Source: Fasciola hepatica (lineage: Eukaryota > Platyhelminthes > Trematoda > Plagiorchiida > Fasciolidae). From it: 64,000 bases of DNA. A program made the translations under genes and the position numbers. Shown one piece after another: positions 33,213-43,979 of this stretch. Below the pieces are notes generated by a model that worked only from the letters and a program-made list of their open reading frames with translations, was not told where the DNA came from and ran no database searches. The DNA lies in assembly GCA_948099385.1 (NCBI GenBank), contig CANUEZ040000129.1, positions 6,516,501 to 6,580,500 on the forward strand, in the 5' to 3' direction. Position 1 is the stretch's first letter. The number at the start of each line of letters is the position of its first letter.

Positions 33213-33576
33213 TCCTCCCCAAGTGTGCCGCAAATTTTATCGCTTTTTACGTGCACTCGCCTTCGTCTTTCACGTCGTATGCGCAACAACCAATCTTTTC
33301 TTATGCAGGATATTTCTACTCATGACCGCTTATGCATATCCAGGGATCCATGAATTGGCTTACACGCCCACTTCGAGCACCGCGGTTGTTCCAGTCTGCA
33401 GCTGTCATGTGTTGATTACTTTCTTATTATATAATCTATACATTTGTCTCATTCATTTTTTGCATATCCCTGGGGGTTGTGACGCGTATTATTTTGCTCT
33501 CTGAATTTCAGGATCACAGAGAGTTCCGAAGAGAAACAGAGGCACAGGAGTCAAGTCGTCCACAGCACAGGTGCTT
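33213..33576. other. Region just after the CCZ1 stop
   Basis: Presumably 3' UTR and flank. No convincing AATAAA signal is seen close to the stop. Confidence 0.4.
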
Positions 33577-33826
33577 CAGTCAAGTGGTTTAGAGCGTTCG
33601 ATTACCACCTCGGATGTCAGAGGTTCGGATCCCCGCCAAAACTGGTCTCTTTATTGATAGACAGTAGTCAACTGTCGTTCGGCACGTTATCACAGCTGAC
33701 CTGTTTGGAGCTTATTTAGTTCTCCAATTGAAGTTTCAGGGTCTGGTTACCGGCTTTCCCTAGTAGTAGTGCAGTTGGATATTGTGGCTATGGGGTATAT
33801 ACCTCTTTCACTGCGCATGTAATAAG
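33577..33826 (+). repeat. tRNA-derived SINE, copy 2
   Basis: Box A GTCAAGTGGTTTAGAGCG and box B GGTTCGGATCC are followed by the same body as copy 1, about 85% identical by eye, ending CGCATGTAATAAG. It carries an insertion of about 20 bases (GTTCTCCAATTGAAG) relative to copy 1. Confidence 0.8.
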
Positions 33827-35479
33827 AAAATCGAAGTCGGTGTCTAAAGCAAAGCTGTCAAAAACCTGGAATCGCTGAGACTGAAGTTCCGGGACGACCG
33901 TGATTCACAGTTGCTTGTTCCCGTGCCTGGATCACGGTAACTACTCTTCGTGTGCACTGATGTAGCTGGCGCAGTTGACAAGTCCTTATGGTTGCGGGCC
34001 CACGTGCTTGGAATCAATGTGATCTCAATCAAGCACGCATCGCCGAGACCCGAGTTGATGAGCTGCCCAACCAATTGCTGCTGATCAGGGCAGGTGAGGT
34101 GGGTGCATAGGCCCGTCTATACTCACTGCAGAGCGATACGTGCAGCGAGATCGGGCAGAACTCCGCCATCATATTATGCGGACTACAGCAACCGAAGTGA
34201 AGTTACCGCGTGAACAAAAAAGGGCTTGTATGTACCGCAGCCCAGTTGCCTAGGTAGATCCCGAAACGCTACTTGCTGGCTGCATACATGGGTTCGGGTC
34301 ACAGCTTTGGTAGATAAACAACGCCTGAGAGGTGGCCAGGCCCAATCAGCAGCACTGAAGACGTCACTTCGACCGGTGATGGGATGTTTGCGATCTAAAC
34401 GCCAAGTTCAGTAATTAGAACGTGGCAGCCAACAATCTGAGCCACAACCAACTCAGATATTGAAGACCATTGAAACAAGGTTAATATGTGAGGTGGCAAT
34501 AAAGTGGGTGGTCGCCAGAGATGAATGTGTCATTAAACAACCTCGCTCTAGCAGACTGAGAGGGATGTGTTCTATACGTTTTGTGATAGTGTTCGTGTCT
34601 CCTGAAGGGAGTGTCACATGATTAAAACGACAAAAAAGCAGCAACAGGAGAAAAAATCCGGATTGGCACGTGTGAGTAGTAGGAGATTGGAGGTTGCATG
34701 ATACGATGCTCACTATACATGTGTTCGTCTGCGGGATCGATTTATGGCTCAATAATAGACCCGATATTTACTGTAGGTAAATGTGTTCTGTCTTGAGTCG
34801 GGTGTGCCCGAACTCGGGTCTGACAGTGTCCCGTATCTAGTGCGTAAACCACTGTCACTTTACTTCACTCAAATTCCCAGCTTCATTGTACTGTCGCTGA
34901 AATGTGCGATTCCTGCTTTTAAAATTTCGTCTTGTTGAGTAATGTCGTACACTATGATCATGCGTTTCGACCATATCCGTAAGTATACCATTATTATAAT
35001 TATTTTTGTAACGGACAAGGCGGGTCTAGGTGAATAGGCGAGATGGCGGACGGTGTGAAATGAATTTGAGGTAGACTTGGTGTTAGTACTTGATAAACAA
35101 ACACTGGGTCGACGTCCAACACACCGTCCTCTGGCTGCTCACGCACAGGAAGAACACAGACACCAGCGGAGAGCGTATATTAGGCAAAAGTCACTTAACA
35201 TCCTGGGCGTAAGGAATCCAAGGGACAGATAGTTGTGAACCAAAGGAGAAAGGAAGGATATTGGGATATCAACAGTCATAAACACAGACAATGGCAACAC
35301 CCAGGCCCCAAAGGGCGATAAAGGAGAGATAATAAGTACAATCACAGGGCGGTTGTGCATTTATGAGTAAGTTATGGCCCTGGATCCAATGTTGCCATTA
35401 CAACACTCGAACTTGTATTGTGCGCAGTGGTATTGTACATAAACATACAGATGCAATAAAACACCAGAAAGTACTGTCA
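33827..35479. other. Intergenic region before the Mag-like element
   Basis: 34,080-34,440 looks like a LINE 5' fragment (GC-rich leader ending in a decayed WNV-like endonuclease start), but only weakly. The rest shows no recognisable feature. Confidence 0.35.
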
Positions 35480-36592
35480 TTAACAATCGCCACATCCGCC
35501 GCAGCCTAAATGAAGTTCAGGTTTTTTTTTGTAATCACGGCGTTCCTTGCTCTGTAAACGTTCCGATCTCCGGATCGTTTCTGTTGAACTGGGATTATTT
35601 ACATCTGGAAAAGACTGAGAAAGATCGGAATTAGTATCAACCGGATTAAAATTGGAAACAGGATTGAAGGTGATCTGACCTACGTGTCTTCGATAAATAG
35701 AACCATCGTTGCGATCCGAAATCTGATAAAGTCTTTTCCCAAGTTGCTTAATTACAACGCCTGTTGAGGGTCTCAAATCATTCCCTCTGTGGTAAGCAAC
35801 TTCCGAGAACTCGAGCTGGAGTAAATTAGTGCGTAGTGTACGGATCTTGAACAGTCTCGCCAGACTACTACCCGCGGTTTGATAGACAGAACTGCGATAA
35901 TGCATTTGGGAATTATCCACAGTTCTCTCGAGCTCACTGAATGTTCCCATATTTGTGGATTTGATAGCACTCTTAAACGTTCACACAAAATTTTCAGCAA
36001 GGCCATTTGACTGTGGATGGTGTGGAGGAGTTAACACATGGTGGCAACCCATGGTCTTTAACCAGCCTGTCACCCTTTTAGCAGTGGAATGACTCCCGTT
36101 ATCGGTAACCCGTGCATATGGCACTCCTTCCCTGCTAAATATCTTGCAAAGTGCAGTACTAGTAAAATCAGAGCTAGGTGAAGTAGTGAAATGAACTTCT
36201 GGCCACTTGGAATAAGAATCGATGATAACGAGGGCGTAGTACTTGCTCAGGAATGGTTCGCAATAATCAGCATGAACACGCTGCCAGGCCTCGCATGATA
36301 TGGGCTACGGAGTCCACTTGGAAGGTTGAGAATGAATTTTATGTACACAGTCGGTACAACGTTTAGAAAACTGGCATAAATCGCTGTCCAATTCAGGGCA
36401 CCAACAGGTAATTCGGGCCAAGGATTTCATCTTTTCAATAACAAGATATCCGGAATGCAAATCAGTCAGAACGGCTGACCGCAATGTAGGTGGTATAACT
36501 ATGCGATCATTGAAACACAAAACACTATCACAAGTCACAGAAATGCCTTCGCGACGATTGTAAAACTCCGGGAATCGACGTTTGATATCCAC
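35480..36592 (-). pseudogene. Mag-like integrase, decayed
   Basis: The 95-codon N-terminal part holds the HHCC zinc-binding module (H in LHSGYLV, C...C in CCHQFSKRCTDCVHK-like FSKRCTDC). The central DDE region is out of frame. The 156-codon C-terminal part has FSEVAYHRGNDLRPSTG, VIKQLGKRLYQIS and RRHVGQITFN, a typical gypsy integrase C-terminal domain. This part exists only in the left copy. Confidence 0.75.
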
Positions 36593-37226
36593 TTTCCAAC
36601 CATGTTGAACGCAAGTGAAAATGGCATGAAAATATTTCCTAGTTTCACGAACTAGATGATTGATTTAGAGGAAGTGGCTGGATTAACAAAGTCAGACAAG
36701 GTTTCCTCCGAAGTGGCGTACCGAGACAGATAGCCCACATGAGGAATGGTTTCTGCTTTACGATGTTGAATATCATAAGAATATGCGCTAAGAACAACAT
36801 TCCATCGTTGAACTATGGCTGTGGATGACTTCGCTAACGATGTGTATGGATCGTAAATGAACTACAGTGTTTTATGATAAGTAATCAACGTGAAGAGTGA
36901 CCAAAACAAGTATTTGTGTAATCGAGTGATTGCCCAAAACACAGCTAGAGCCTCGCGTTATCTATGAATATCCACGTTCCGCAGGGTTAAGTCTACGCGA
37001 AATACGCAGCACTAGATGACCATCCTGTTCCAGAACAGATCCGATGCCAGTAGGAGAGGCATCCTTGATGACGGTAGGTGGTAACTTTGGTGGAAATGCA
37101 TGCAAAACGGCATTGGTAGAAAGAAAATTGAGCAACTGTCGAAGCGTACACTCATGAACAGAAGATCACTGAAACAAACAAGGGTTCTGCTTTAGAAGAA
37201 AAGTCTGGGATAAATCTGGAATAATA

Positions 37227-38016
37227 TCACAGCGAACCCAATAACGAACGAAGTTCTTTGAGAGACGTAGGTGAACGTGCATGCGATAAAGAATAAAAAC
37301 GGTCAGGATCGGGTCGAAAACCATGTTCGTCTACCAGATATCCCAAACACGTGAAATGAGTGGTTGAAAAAACCCATTTGTCAGGATTAATAGCAACATT
37401 ACTTACACGGAACCGCTCAAGCAACAAACAAATTTTCGTCGTGTATTCCCCTGATTGGTGCGCGAACAATGATATCGTATTGTTAAGCGACGACATCTTG
37501 CAAACCAGAAATGAGGAAATCGATGGCATTTTGGAAAATTCCAGATGACACACTCAGACCGAAAGATAAAAAGCTATGCTGAAATAGTCCAAAAGGTATA
37601 GCGATTGTTGTAAACTCACGGGATTTTTCGTCAATTGGCATTTGTAGAAATGCTTCTTCAAGATCCAACTTGGAATAGAATTCCGAACCATGAAACTGAT
37701 GCAGAATGTCTTCCGGTTCCACCCTAGAACAGCTGGTCCACTTCAGGAATTTATTCACAGTAATGCGATAATCTCCACAAATTCTCGAAGCTTTCCCATC
37801 CATTCTCAATGGGATCACAATTGGTGCAGCCCACGATGACGCACTCACTTGTGTTAGGACATCTTTCGCGACCAGCCAGTCGATTGCCGTCTCCACTGGT
37901 TCACGCAATCCCAAGGGTAATATCCGACTTTTAGGAAATCCTGGCGGCCCCGGCACCTCGACAACAACGGGTGCCATCTTGATGCCACCTGAAGCCCTGG
38001 AACACTCGAAAATCAA
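37227..38016 (-). pseudogene. Mag-like reverse transcriptase, catalytic box destroyed
   Basis: Two overlapping open frames: the first (38,016-37,483) has PLGLREPVETAIDWLVAKDV, WAAPIVIPLRMDGKASRICG, YSKLDLEEAFLQMPID and IPFGLFQHSF. The second (37,553-37,227) has FSTTHFTCLGYLVDEHGF. Between them the expected YxDD active site is replaced by an in-frame TAA and a frame change (DVVA, stop, then QYDIIV). The same lesion is present in the inverted copy. Confidence 0.85.
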
Positions 38017-38247
38017 TTTTCAAAGATGAGAATGATGACAGTCAGAGAAAAAAGATAAAGAAATGTGAAGTTTCTTCATGCAATTAGGACCAATAATTGA
38101 GAACTGCGAGTCAATGACAAGGAATGAGCATTGATAAGTATTGGGTTTGGAATCGGTAAGAGACAGTTCACACGTCCCCAATACATGCAAATCATAACCG
38201 GTAATACATTTCACTAAAATATTAACAGGTTTAATATTTACAGGGGG

Positions 38248-38823
38248 TTAGAAACGCTGAATAAGAGAATTAGAAATGAATGACTCTACACTGCCGGTAT
38301 CCAATATGAGTGAATGTTTGATGAAATGGTTAACAACGTAGGTGCGAGCAACATGACAAGATGAATACGAACTTTTACCGGCTAAGGATAAAGACTGAAA
38401 ATCAGGAGACAAACGATATTGAGTACTGGAACTGTCAGTTACACAATCCCTAGCACTTCGGCAAACAGGTTGAATATGGCCAATTTTACCGCATTTATGA
38501 CATCTAACCTTACGAAAGCGAAAAGTCAAACGTGAATGCTTCGCACCACAAGACTGACATTTAGTCCGTCGATGTTGATTTTTCTGTTGAGGTGGGGAAA
38601 AATCTCTATTACTATTTGATTCATAAAGGCGTTCGAATCGGTGCGACTTTTGGGCTGTTGACTTCTGGGCAGTGATAGCATTAAACAATATGAACGGTTT
38701 CTCATGAACAACTGCGTTCACACTTTGAAATCGTTCAGACAAGAGTGTAGTAGGCTGGAATGTGCAATCCGGAACCAACAGTGACTGTCTTTGTATATCA
38801 ACACAATTAATTCCAGCAGTCAA
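38248..38823 (-). pseudogene. Mag-like nucleocapsid and protease segment (191 codons)
   Basis: Contains CQSCGAKHSRLTF (first knuckle, last Cys lost), CHKCGKIGHIQPVC (second, intact CCHC) and the aspartic protease motif LILDTGSVESFIS. Nucleocapsid binds the element RNA; the protease would cut the polyprotein. An identical 191-codon translation occurs at 42,116-42,691 on the other strand. Confidence 0.85.
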
Positions 38824-39558
38824 TAGATCACGTAACTGAATTTGTAACCGGTCGCCAAAATTGCACCGAGAAGCAGTTGCAAAATGAAATCACGGATGGG
38901 TCGCTGATCCTCACGAACCAATGAATGAAATTTTGCTCGTTCCGAAACTTCCAAAATAGCTGGCTGCAAATATCGAAGAAGCAAATCTCTGAGGAATTCA
39001 TACGCATGAGAAATGGGTGGATGAGGAAAAGCCAGATTTTTCACGAGAATAACCATCTTTTCCGATGGCAGATAAGAAATGAACAGTTTTTTTTTCCTGG
39101 GAATCCACATATTTCCGTGTCAAACACCAGATTTCGAAACTTTCCAGGTAATCTTCAACTTCACTTGAAGTCCCACGAATATTCAGAGGCTCTAAGACAC
39201 AGTAATCCACGGCAGGTCTTATGTCCGCGACGCCATATGTGATAATTGAGAACCGAGCTGGAGTAGTCGTACGATTCACAATGAACGCAAAATAGCTACT
39301 GCCCGAACTACGCGAAATCGAAGATCAAAACACCAACTGGTTGGGCGCCAATAGTCCCGTAGCATACAATGGTAAATGATGTCATTCTGAAATAACGGCG
39401 GCATATTTGCGGCAACCATTGTAACGCATGATTTGTCACCTGACAAAAAGTGGAGTCGTGAAATATGGTAAGGTGCTATTGTGTTTACTTTTTGTCATGT
39501 GGGTGTATAAAGCCGTGGTATCTAAGTCCGTTGACCAAGGTCCAGCCAGTGAGTTTCG

Positions 39559-41492
39559 ATGGGTGTTTCCGCGCATTTTGATACCGCTGCCAACGTGATC
39601 GTTGAGGATTCAAAAACCTTTTGCCGCGTTGTTCGGGATGCCTATGCGTCATTTGAAAGTTTTGAGGATTTTGAAATTTTTCAGCGGAGGACTTTGACAT
39701 CTTTTTACATTTATGAGATTGTGAGCGCCCAGGACTGGGTGAAAACCCATCCTGGTGCTTTTTCACAGTCATTTCCATATTACCACGTGAAATTTTGCTG
39801 TGCCCACAATCGTCGTCCACAAATGCCCGAAGCTAGGTAAGAATTTTTCTTTAGCTTCATAGTGAACCCTTGAAGATATAAAATTATTCGCTGTCCAGCC
39901 TTTGTCTTGTTGTGAGCTGTGGGAACACAGTACAAAGTTGTATATCGATGTCTTCAACCTAACCACCGTTTTTATTTGCTTCATAATCAGCTCTGTTAGG
40001 AATAGACGTTTGACTCGCGAGCAAGAGTCACACCTTAGCGAGTTGATGGGAACTTTCCACAACTCCCAAGAACTTTGCTCCTATGCTTGGACTAAGTTCA
40101 ACAAATCTTTTACCGTCCAAGATGTTTACTCGTTGAAAGCGAAAGCAAATATGGAAGATCGTCTTTCGGATGTTCTAAGGGTGAAGGGCAAGAAAATGTT
40201 GAGAGTAATTTCGCGGGACGTGGTTGCCCGTTCTACTTTCTACACTCCTCGAACAGTTATTCCATTGATAAGTAAATCTATTGATATTCTCTTGGCTGAT
40301 GCAACACATCGGTCGAACTGTGGGGGATATATATTTTATGGCACGCAATGGTGATTGAAGGAAGTGGTTTAGATATGTCATTTTTATGCTATTCTTCCAA
40401 ATGAGAGTGGCACAAGCTATTTCCGTGCTCTAAGGGAAATGAAAAACCGGTTACCCGGTTCTGTGGATGCTAAGACTATCATACTAGACAGGAGTCTGGT
40501 CCAGTACAAAGCATTTCGGGAGTGTTACTCGAATTCATGTATAGTTTTTTGCTGCTTTCATGTTTTTCGAGACACGAGGCGGTATTGTTTTCAAAGTAAT
40601 AGCAGTTTGCCTTTAAATGACAAACGTCACATATATCGCTGAATGCGCGGTCCGGTATTCGCTCCGACGAAAGTAAAATTTGACAGGTTCAAGGGAGCCT
40701 TTGGCGGTCGGTGTGCAGCAGCCATGAGGTACCTTGAACGAACTTGGTTACCGTATGAGATGATGTGGGCTTTTTATAGTGTTAGATAGGCCTGCAATCT
40801 GGGCGCGTTTATAACTAATCGGGTTGAGGTGGAAAATAGGCATCTGAAATCGTGCCTGTTGGCAAGGCCCTCATAAGTGGATATGTTTTTGCAGATTTTA
40901 CAGCGCACTCTCGATTTAGATGAGGGTAGGCGTCGGCCTTTAGGCAAACTGTTGCTGGGTTCACTGAAGGCGAGATCCGGTAAGGAAGACTATGCTGGAT
41001 TTCTCGAGTAGGTCAGGAGCTCACGTACGTTCTGCTGTGGAACAACAAATTGATGCACATGTAGTTGAGTCCGTGACCCCAACGGAGGGCTACTGGACTG
41101 TTCATTGCAGCAGGGGGTGTGCAGCAAAAGTAAGCATAGGCGCTATCCCATTCTGCTCATGTAGTTTTTATGCACAGTGGCTACTACCGTGCAGCCACAT
41201 CCTTGCAATAGCTCGGGTCATGAGGTACGAAGTGACTCGGCTTCCACTGAGTCTTTGGGCAGTTGGAGAAGAAGGTCTGTCTGAAGATGTGTATCCTTCA
41301 ATGATGCGTGCGATTACTGTGGAGGAAACTCGAAAATTAAGTCCTGGTAAGAAACTGTCATTAGATGAGGATATTGCCAAGGAAATTGCCGTTGCATTAG
41401 TTAGCTTAGGGTACCAAATATTTAGGCATTTCTCTTCGCAGCTGAGGAATTTGGCTGCCGTCATCCGTTCCGGTAAAGAAGAAGAAAATTAA
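39559..41492 (+). pseudogene. Mutator-like (MULE) transposase with SWIM zinc finger, inactivated
   Basis: Read left to right: an N-terminal FLYWCH/FAR1-like DNA-binding segment (FESFEDFEIF...FPYYHVKFCCAHNRRP, 39,640-39,830), a probable intron (GT at 39,838 to AG at 39,998), then LTREQESHLSELMGTF and VQDVYSLKAKANM. The RNase H-like core follows: first Asp in DILLADATHRSN, second in IILDRSLVQYKAFRE with FCCFHVFRD, third acid in NRVEVENRHLKSC. A SWIM zinc finger, FCSCSFYAQWLLPCSHILAI (CxC...CxH), ends it. Stops at about 40,352, 40,642, 40,788 and 40,876 and frame changes disable it. It sits exactly in the spacer of the 2.1-kb inverted repeat. Terminal inverted repeats were not found. Confidence 0.8.
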
Positions 41493-41499
41493 GTGTTTT

Positions 41500-41738
41500 G
41501 ATAGAAAGACTAACACTACTCGATATCTAAGCAACGACGGTGCTGTATTGCGGTACTTGGGAAAATATTCAGGAAGAAATGGGGTTCCCTGTGTGGAACG
41601 CTCTGTTGAACCAGGTCAGAGCACATCCTCCTCCACCGGCGGCGCGGGTGGACTGTGGCATCGCTACATGGTCCCCCAGATGACCGGGGTCACTTGAAAT
41701 CCGTTGGGCCAAAGGTGTCTGGCTCACGGTATGCCCTC
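41500..41738. other. Spacer between MULE pseudogene and right inverted-repeat arm
   Basis: No gene is seen. The sequence is GC-rich around 41,620-41,700 and unrelated to the flank of the left arm. Confidence 0.4.
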
Positions 41739-41760
41739 ATTCAGAGGCTAGCCTCTGAAT
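41739..41760. repeat. 22-bp perfect palindrome at the right-arm boundary
   Basis: The half-site ATTCAGAGGCT is followed directly by its own reverse complement. The second half is the first 11 bases of the right arm; the first half is the inner 11-base end of the left arm (39,181-39,191) in the same strand sense. This places the duplication breakpoint at a short fold-back. Confidence 0.85.
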
Positions 41761-43850
41761 ATTCGTGGGACTTCAAGTGAAGTTGAAGATTACCTGGAAA
41801 GTTTCGAAATCTGGTGTTTGACACGGAAATATGTGGATTCCCAGGAAAAAAACTGTTCATTTCTTATCTGCCATCGGAAAAGATGGTTATTCTCGTGAAA
41901 AATCTGGCTTTTCCTCATCCACCCATTTCTCATGCGTATGAATTCCTCAGAGATTTGCTTCTTCGATATTTGCAGCCAGCTATTTTGGAAGTTTCGGAAC
42001 GAGCAAAATTTCATTCATTGGTTCGTGAGGATCAGCGACCCATCCGTGATTTCATTTTGCAACTGCTTCTCGGTGCAATTTTGGCGACCGGTTACAAATT
42101 CAGTTACGTGATCTATTGACTGCTGGAATTAATTGTGTTGATATACAAAGACAGTCACTGTTGGTTCCGGATTGCACATTCCAGCCTACTACACTCTTGT
42201 CTGAACGATTTCAAAGTGTGAACGCAGTTGTTCATGAGAAACCGTTCATATTGTTTAATGCTATCACTGCCCAGAAGTCAACAGCCCAAAAGTCGCACCG
42301 ATTCGAACGCCTTTATGAATCAAATAGTAATAGAGATTTTTCCCCACCTCAACAGAAAAATCAACATCGACGGACTAAATGTCAGTCTTGTGGTGCGAAG
42401 CATTCACGTTTGACTTTTCGCTTTCGTAAGGTTAGATGTCATAAATGCGGTAAAATTGGCCATATTCAACCTGTTTGCCGAAGTGCTAGGGATTGTGTAA
42501 CTGACAGTTCCAGTACTCAATATCGTTTGTCTCCTGATTTTCAGTCTTTATCCTTAGCCGGTAAAAGTTCGTATTCATCTTGTCATGTTGCTCGCACCTA
42601 CGTTGTTAACCATTTCATCAAACATTCACTCATATTGGATACCGGCAGTGTAGAGTCATTCATTTCTAATTCTCTTATTCAGCGTTTCTAACCCCCTGTA
42701 AATATTAAACCTGTTAATATTTTAGTGAAATGTATTACCGGTTATGATTTGCATGTATTGGGGACGTGTGAACTGTCTCTTACCGATTCCAAACCCAATA
42801 CTTATCAATGCTCATTCCTTGTCATTGACTCGCAGTTCTCAATTATTGGTCCTAATTGCATGAAGAAACTTCACATTTCTTTATCTTTTTTCTCTGACTG
42901 TCATCATTCTCATCTTTGAAAATTGATTTTCGAGTGTTCCAGGGCTTCAGGTGGCATCAAGATGGCACCCGTTGTTGTCGAGGTGCCGGGGCCGCCAGGA
43001 TTTCCTAAAAGTCGGATATTACCCTTGGGATTGCGTGAACCAGTGGAGACGGCAATCGACTGGCTGGTCGCGAAAGATGTCCTAACACAAGTGAGTGCGT
43101 CATCGTGGGCTGCACCAATTGTGATCCCATTGAGAATGGATGGGAAAGCTTCGAGAATTTGTGGAGATTATCGCATTACTGTGAATAAATTCCTGAAGTG
43201 GACCAGCTGTTCTAGGGTGGAACCGGAAGACATTCTGCATCAGTTTCATGGTTCGGAATTCTATTCCAAGTTGGATCTTGAAGAAGCATTTCTACAAATG
43301 CCAATTGACGAAAAATCCCGTGAGTTTACAACAATCGCTATACCTTTTGGACTATTTCAGCATAGCTTTTTATCTTTCGGTCTGAGTGTGTCATCTGGAA
43401 TTTTCCAAAATGCCATCGATTTCCTCATTTCTGGTTTGCAAGATGTCGTCGCTTAACAATACGATATCATTGTTCGCGCACCAATCAGGGGAATACACGA
43501 CGAAAATTTGTTTGTTGCTTGAGCGGTTCCGTGTAAGTAATGTTGCTATTAATCCTGACAAATGGGTTTTTTCAACCACTCATTTCACGTGTTTGGGATA
43601 TCTGGTAGACGAACATGGTTTTCGACCCGATCCTGACCGTTTTTATTCTTTATCGCATGCACGTTCACCTACGTCTCTCAAAGAACTTCGTTCGTTATTG
43701 GGTTCGCTGTGATATTATTCCAGATTTATCCCAGACTTTTCTTCTAAAGCAGAACCCTTGTTTGTTTCAGTGATCTTCTGTTCATGAGTGTACGCTTCGA
43801 CAGTTGCTCAATTTTCTTTCTACCAATGCCGTTTTGCATGCATTTCCACC
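41750..43850 (+). mobile_element. Inverted duplicate of Mag-like gag-RT segment (right arm)
   Basis: Plus-strand gag, knuckles, protease and RT up to about 43,850, carrying the same stops as the left copy, including the TAA in place of the RT active site (43,454). Similarity falls sharply at about 43,850, with some 45 bases of weaker resemblance, then ends. It lacks RNase H and integrase. Confidence 0.9.
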
Positions 43851-43979
43851 AAAGTCATCACCTACCCTCACCGAGGACGCTTCTCTCCTGTCAGCGCATG
43901 AGCATCTTCAGTACATATGTTACTCAACGTTTCTACGATAGACTGACATCCACGTGGAGATCAATTTTTTTTCTCAGTG

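Larger units (their letters stand above)
37085..39191 (-). repeat. Left arm of a 2.1-kb inverted repeat
   Basis: The reverse complement matches 41,750-43,850 almost base for base. Translations of 191, 177 and 108 codons are identical; a poly-A/T run is 9 versus 7 long. Both ends of the arm lie inside the longer left gypsy copy, so the arm is a piece of that element and not a terminal repeat. The spacer between the arms is about 2.56 kb. Confidence 0.92.
35480..39279 (-). mobile_element. Degenerate Mag-like Ty3/gypsy element (left copy)
   Basis: Domains run in order on the minus strand: gag (39,279-38,820), nucleocapsid with two zinc knuckles (about 38,570-38,440), protease LILDTGSVESF (about 38,310), RT (38,016-37,227), decayed RNase H (about 37,200-36,600), the HHCC end of integrase (36,592-36,305), a decayed integrase core (about 36,300-35,950) and the integrase C-terminus (35,950-35,480; RRGNDLRPSTGVV, YRRHVGQI). 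The paired knuckle layout resembles the Mag lineage. In the first knuckle the final Cys is Phe (LTFRF). LTRs were not found. The RT catalytic box is broken. Confidence 0.82.

Noticed and set aside
33079..33504. 141-codon plus-strand open frame with hydrophobic runs, at first sight a small membrane protein.
   Set aside because: It overlaps the last CCZ1 exon in another frame, crosses its acceptor site and resembles no family.
39320..41510. A 10-bp inverted pair (ATCAAAACAC near 39,325 and GTGTTTTGAT near 41,493) as MULE ends.
   Set aside because: Ten bases are expected by chance over this distance, and no target duplication flanks them.
37085..43850. The 2.1-kb inverted repeats read as long terminal inverted repeats of the MULE.
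   Set aside because: The left arm is an internal piece of a longer, collinear gypsy element that continues on both sides of the arm, so it is not a transposon end. No target duplication was found.
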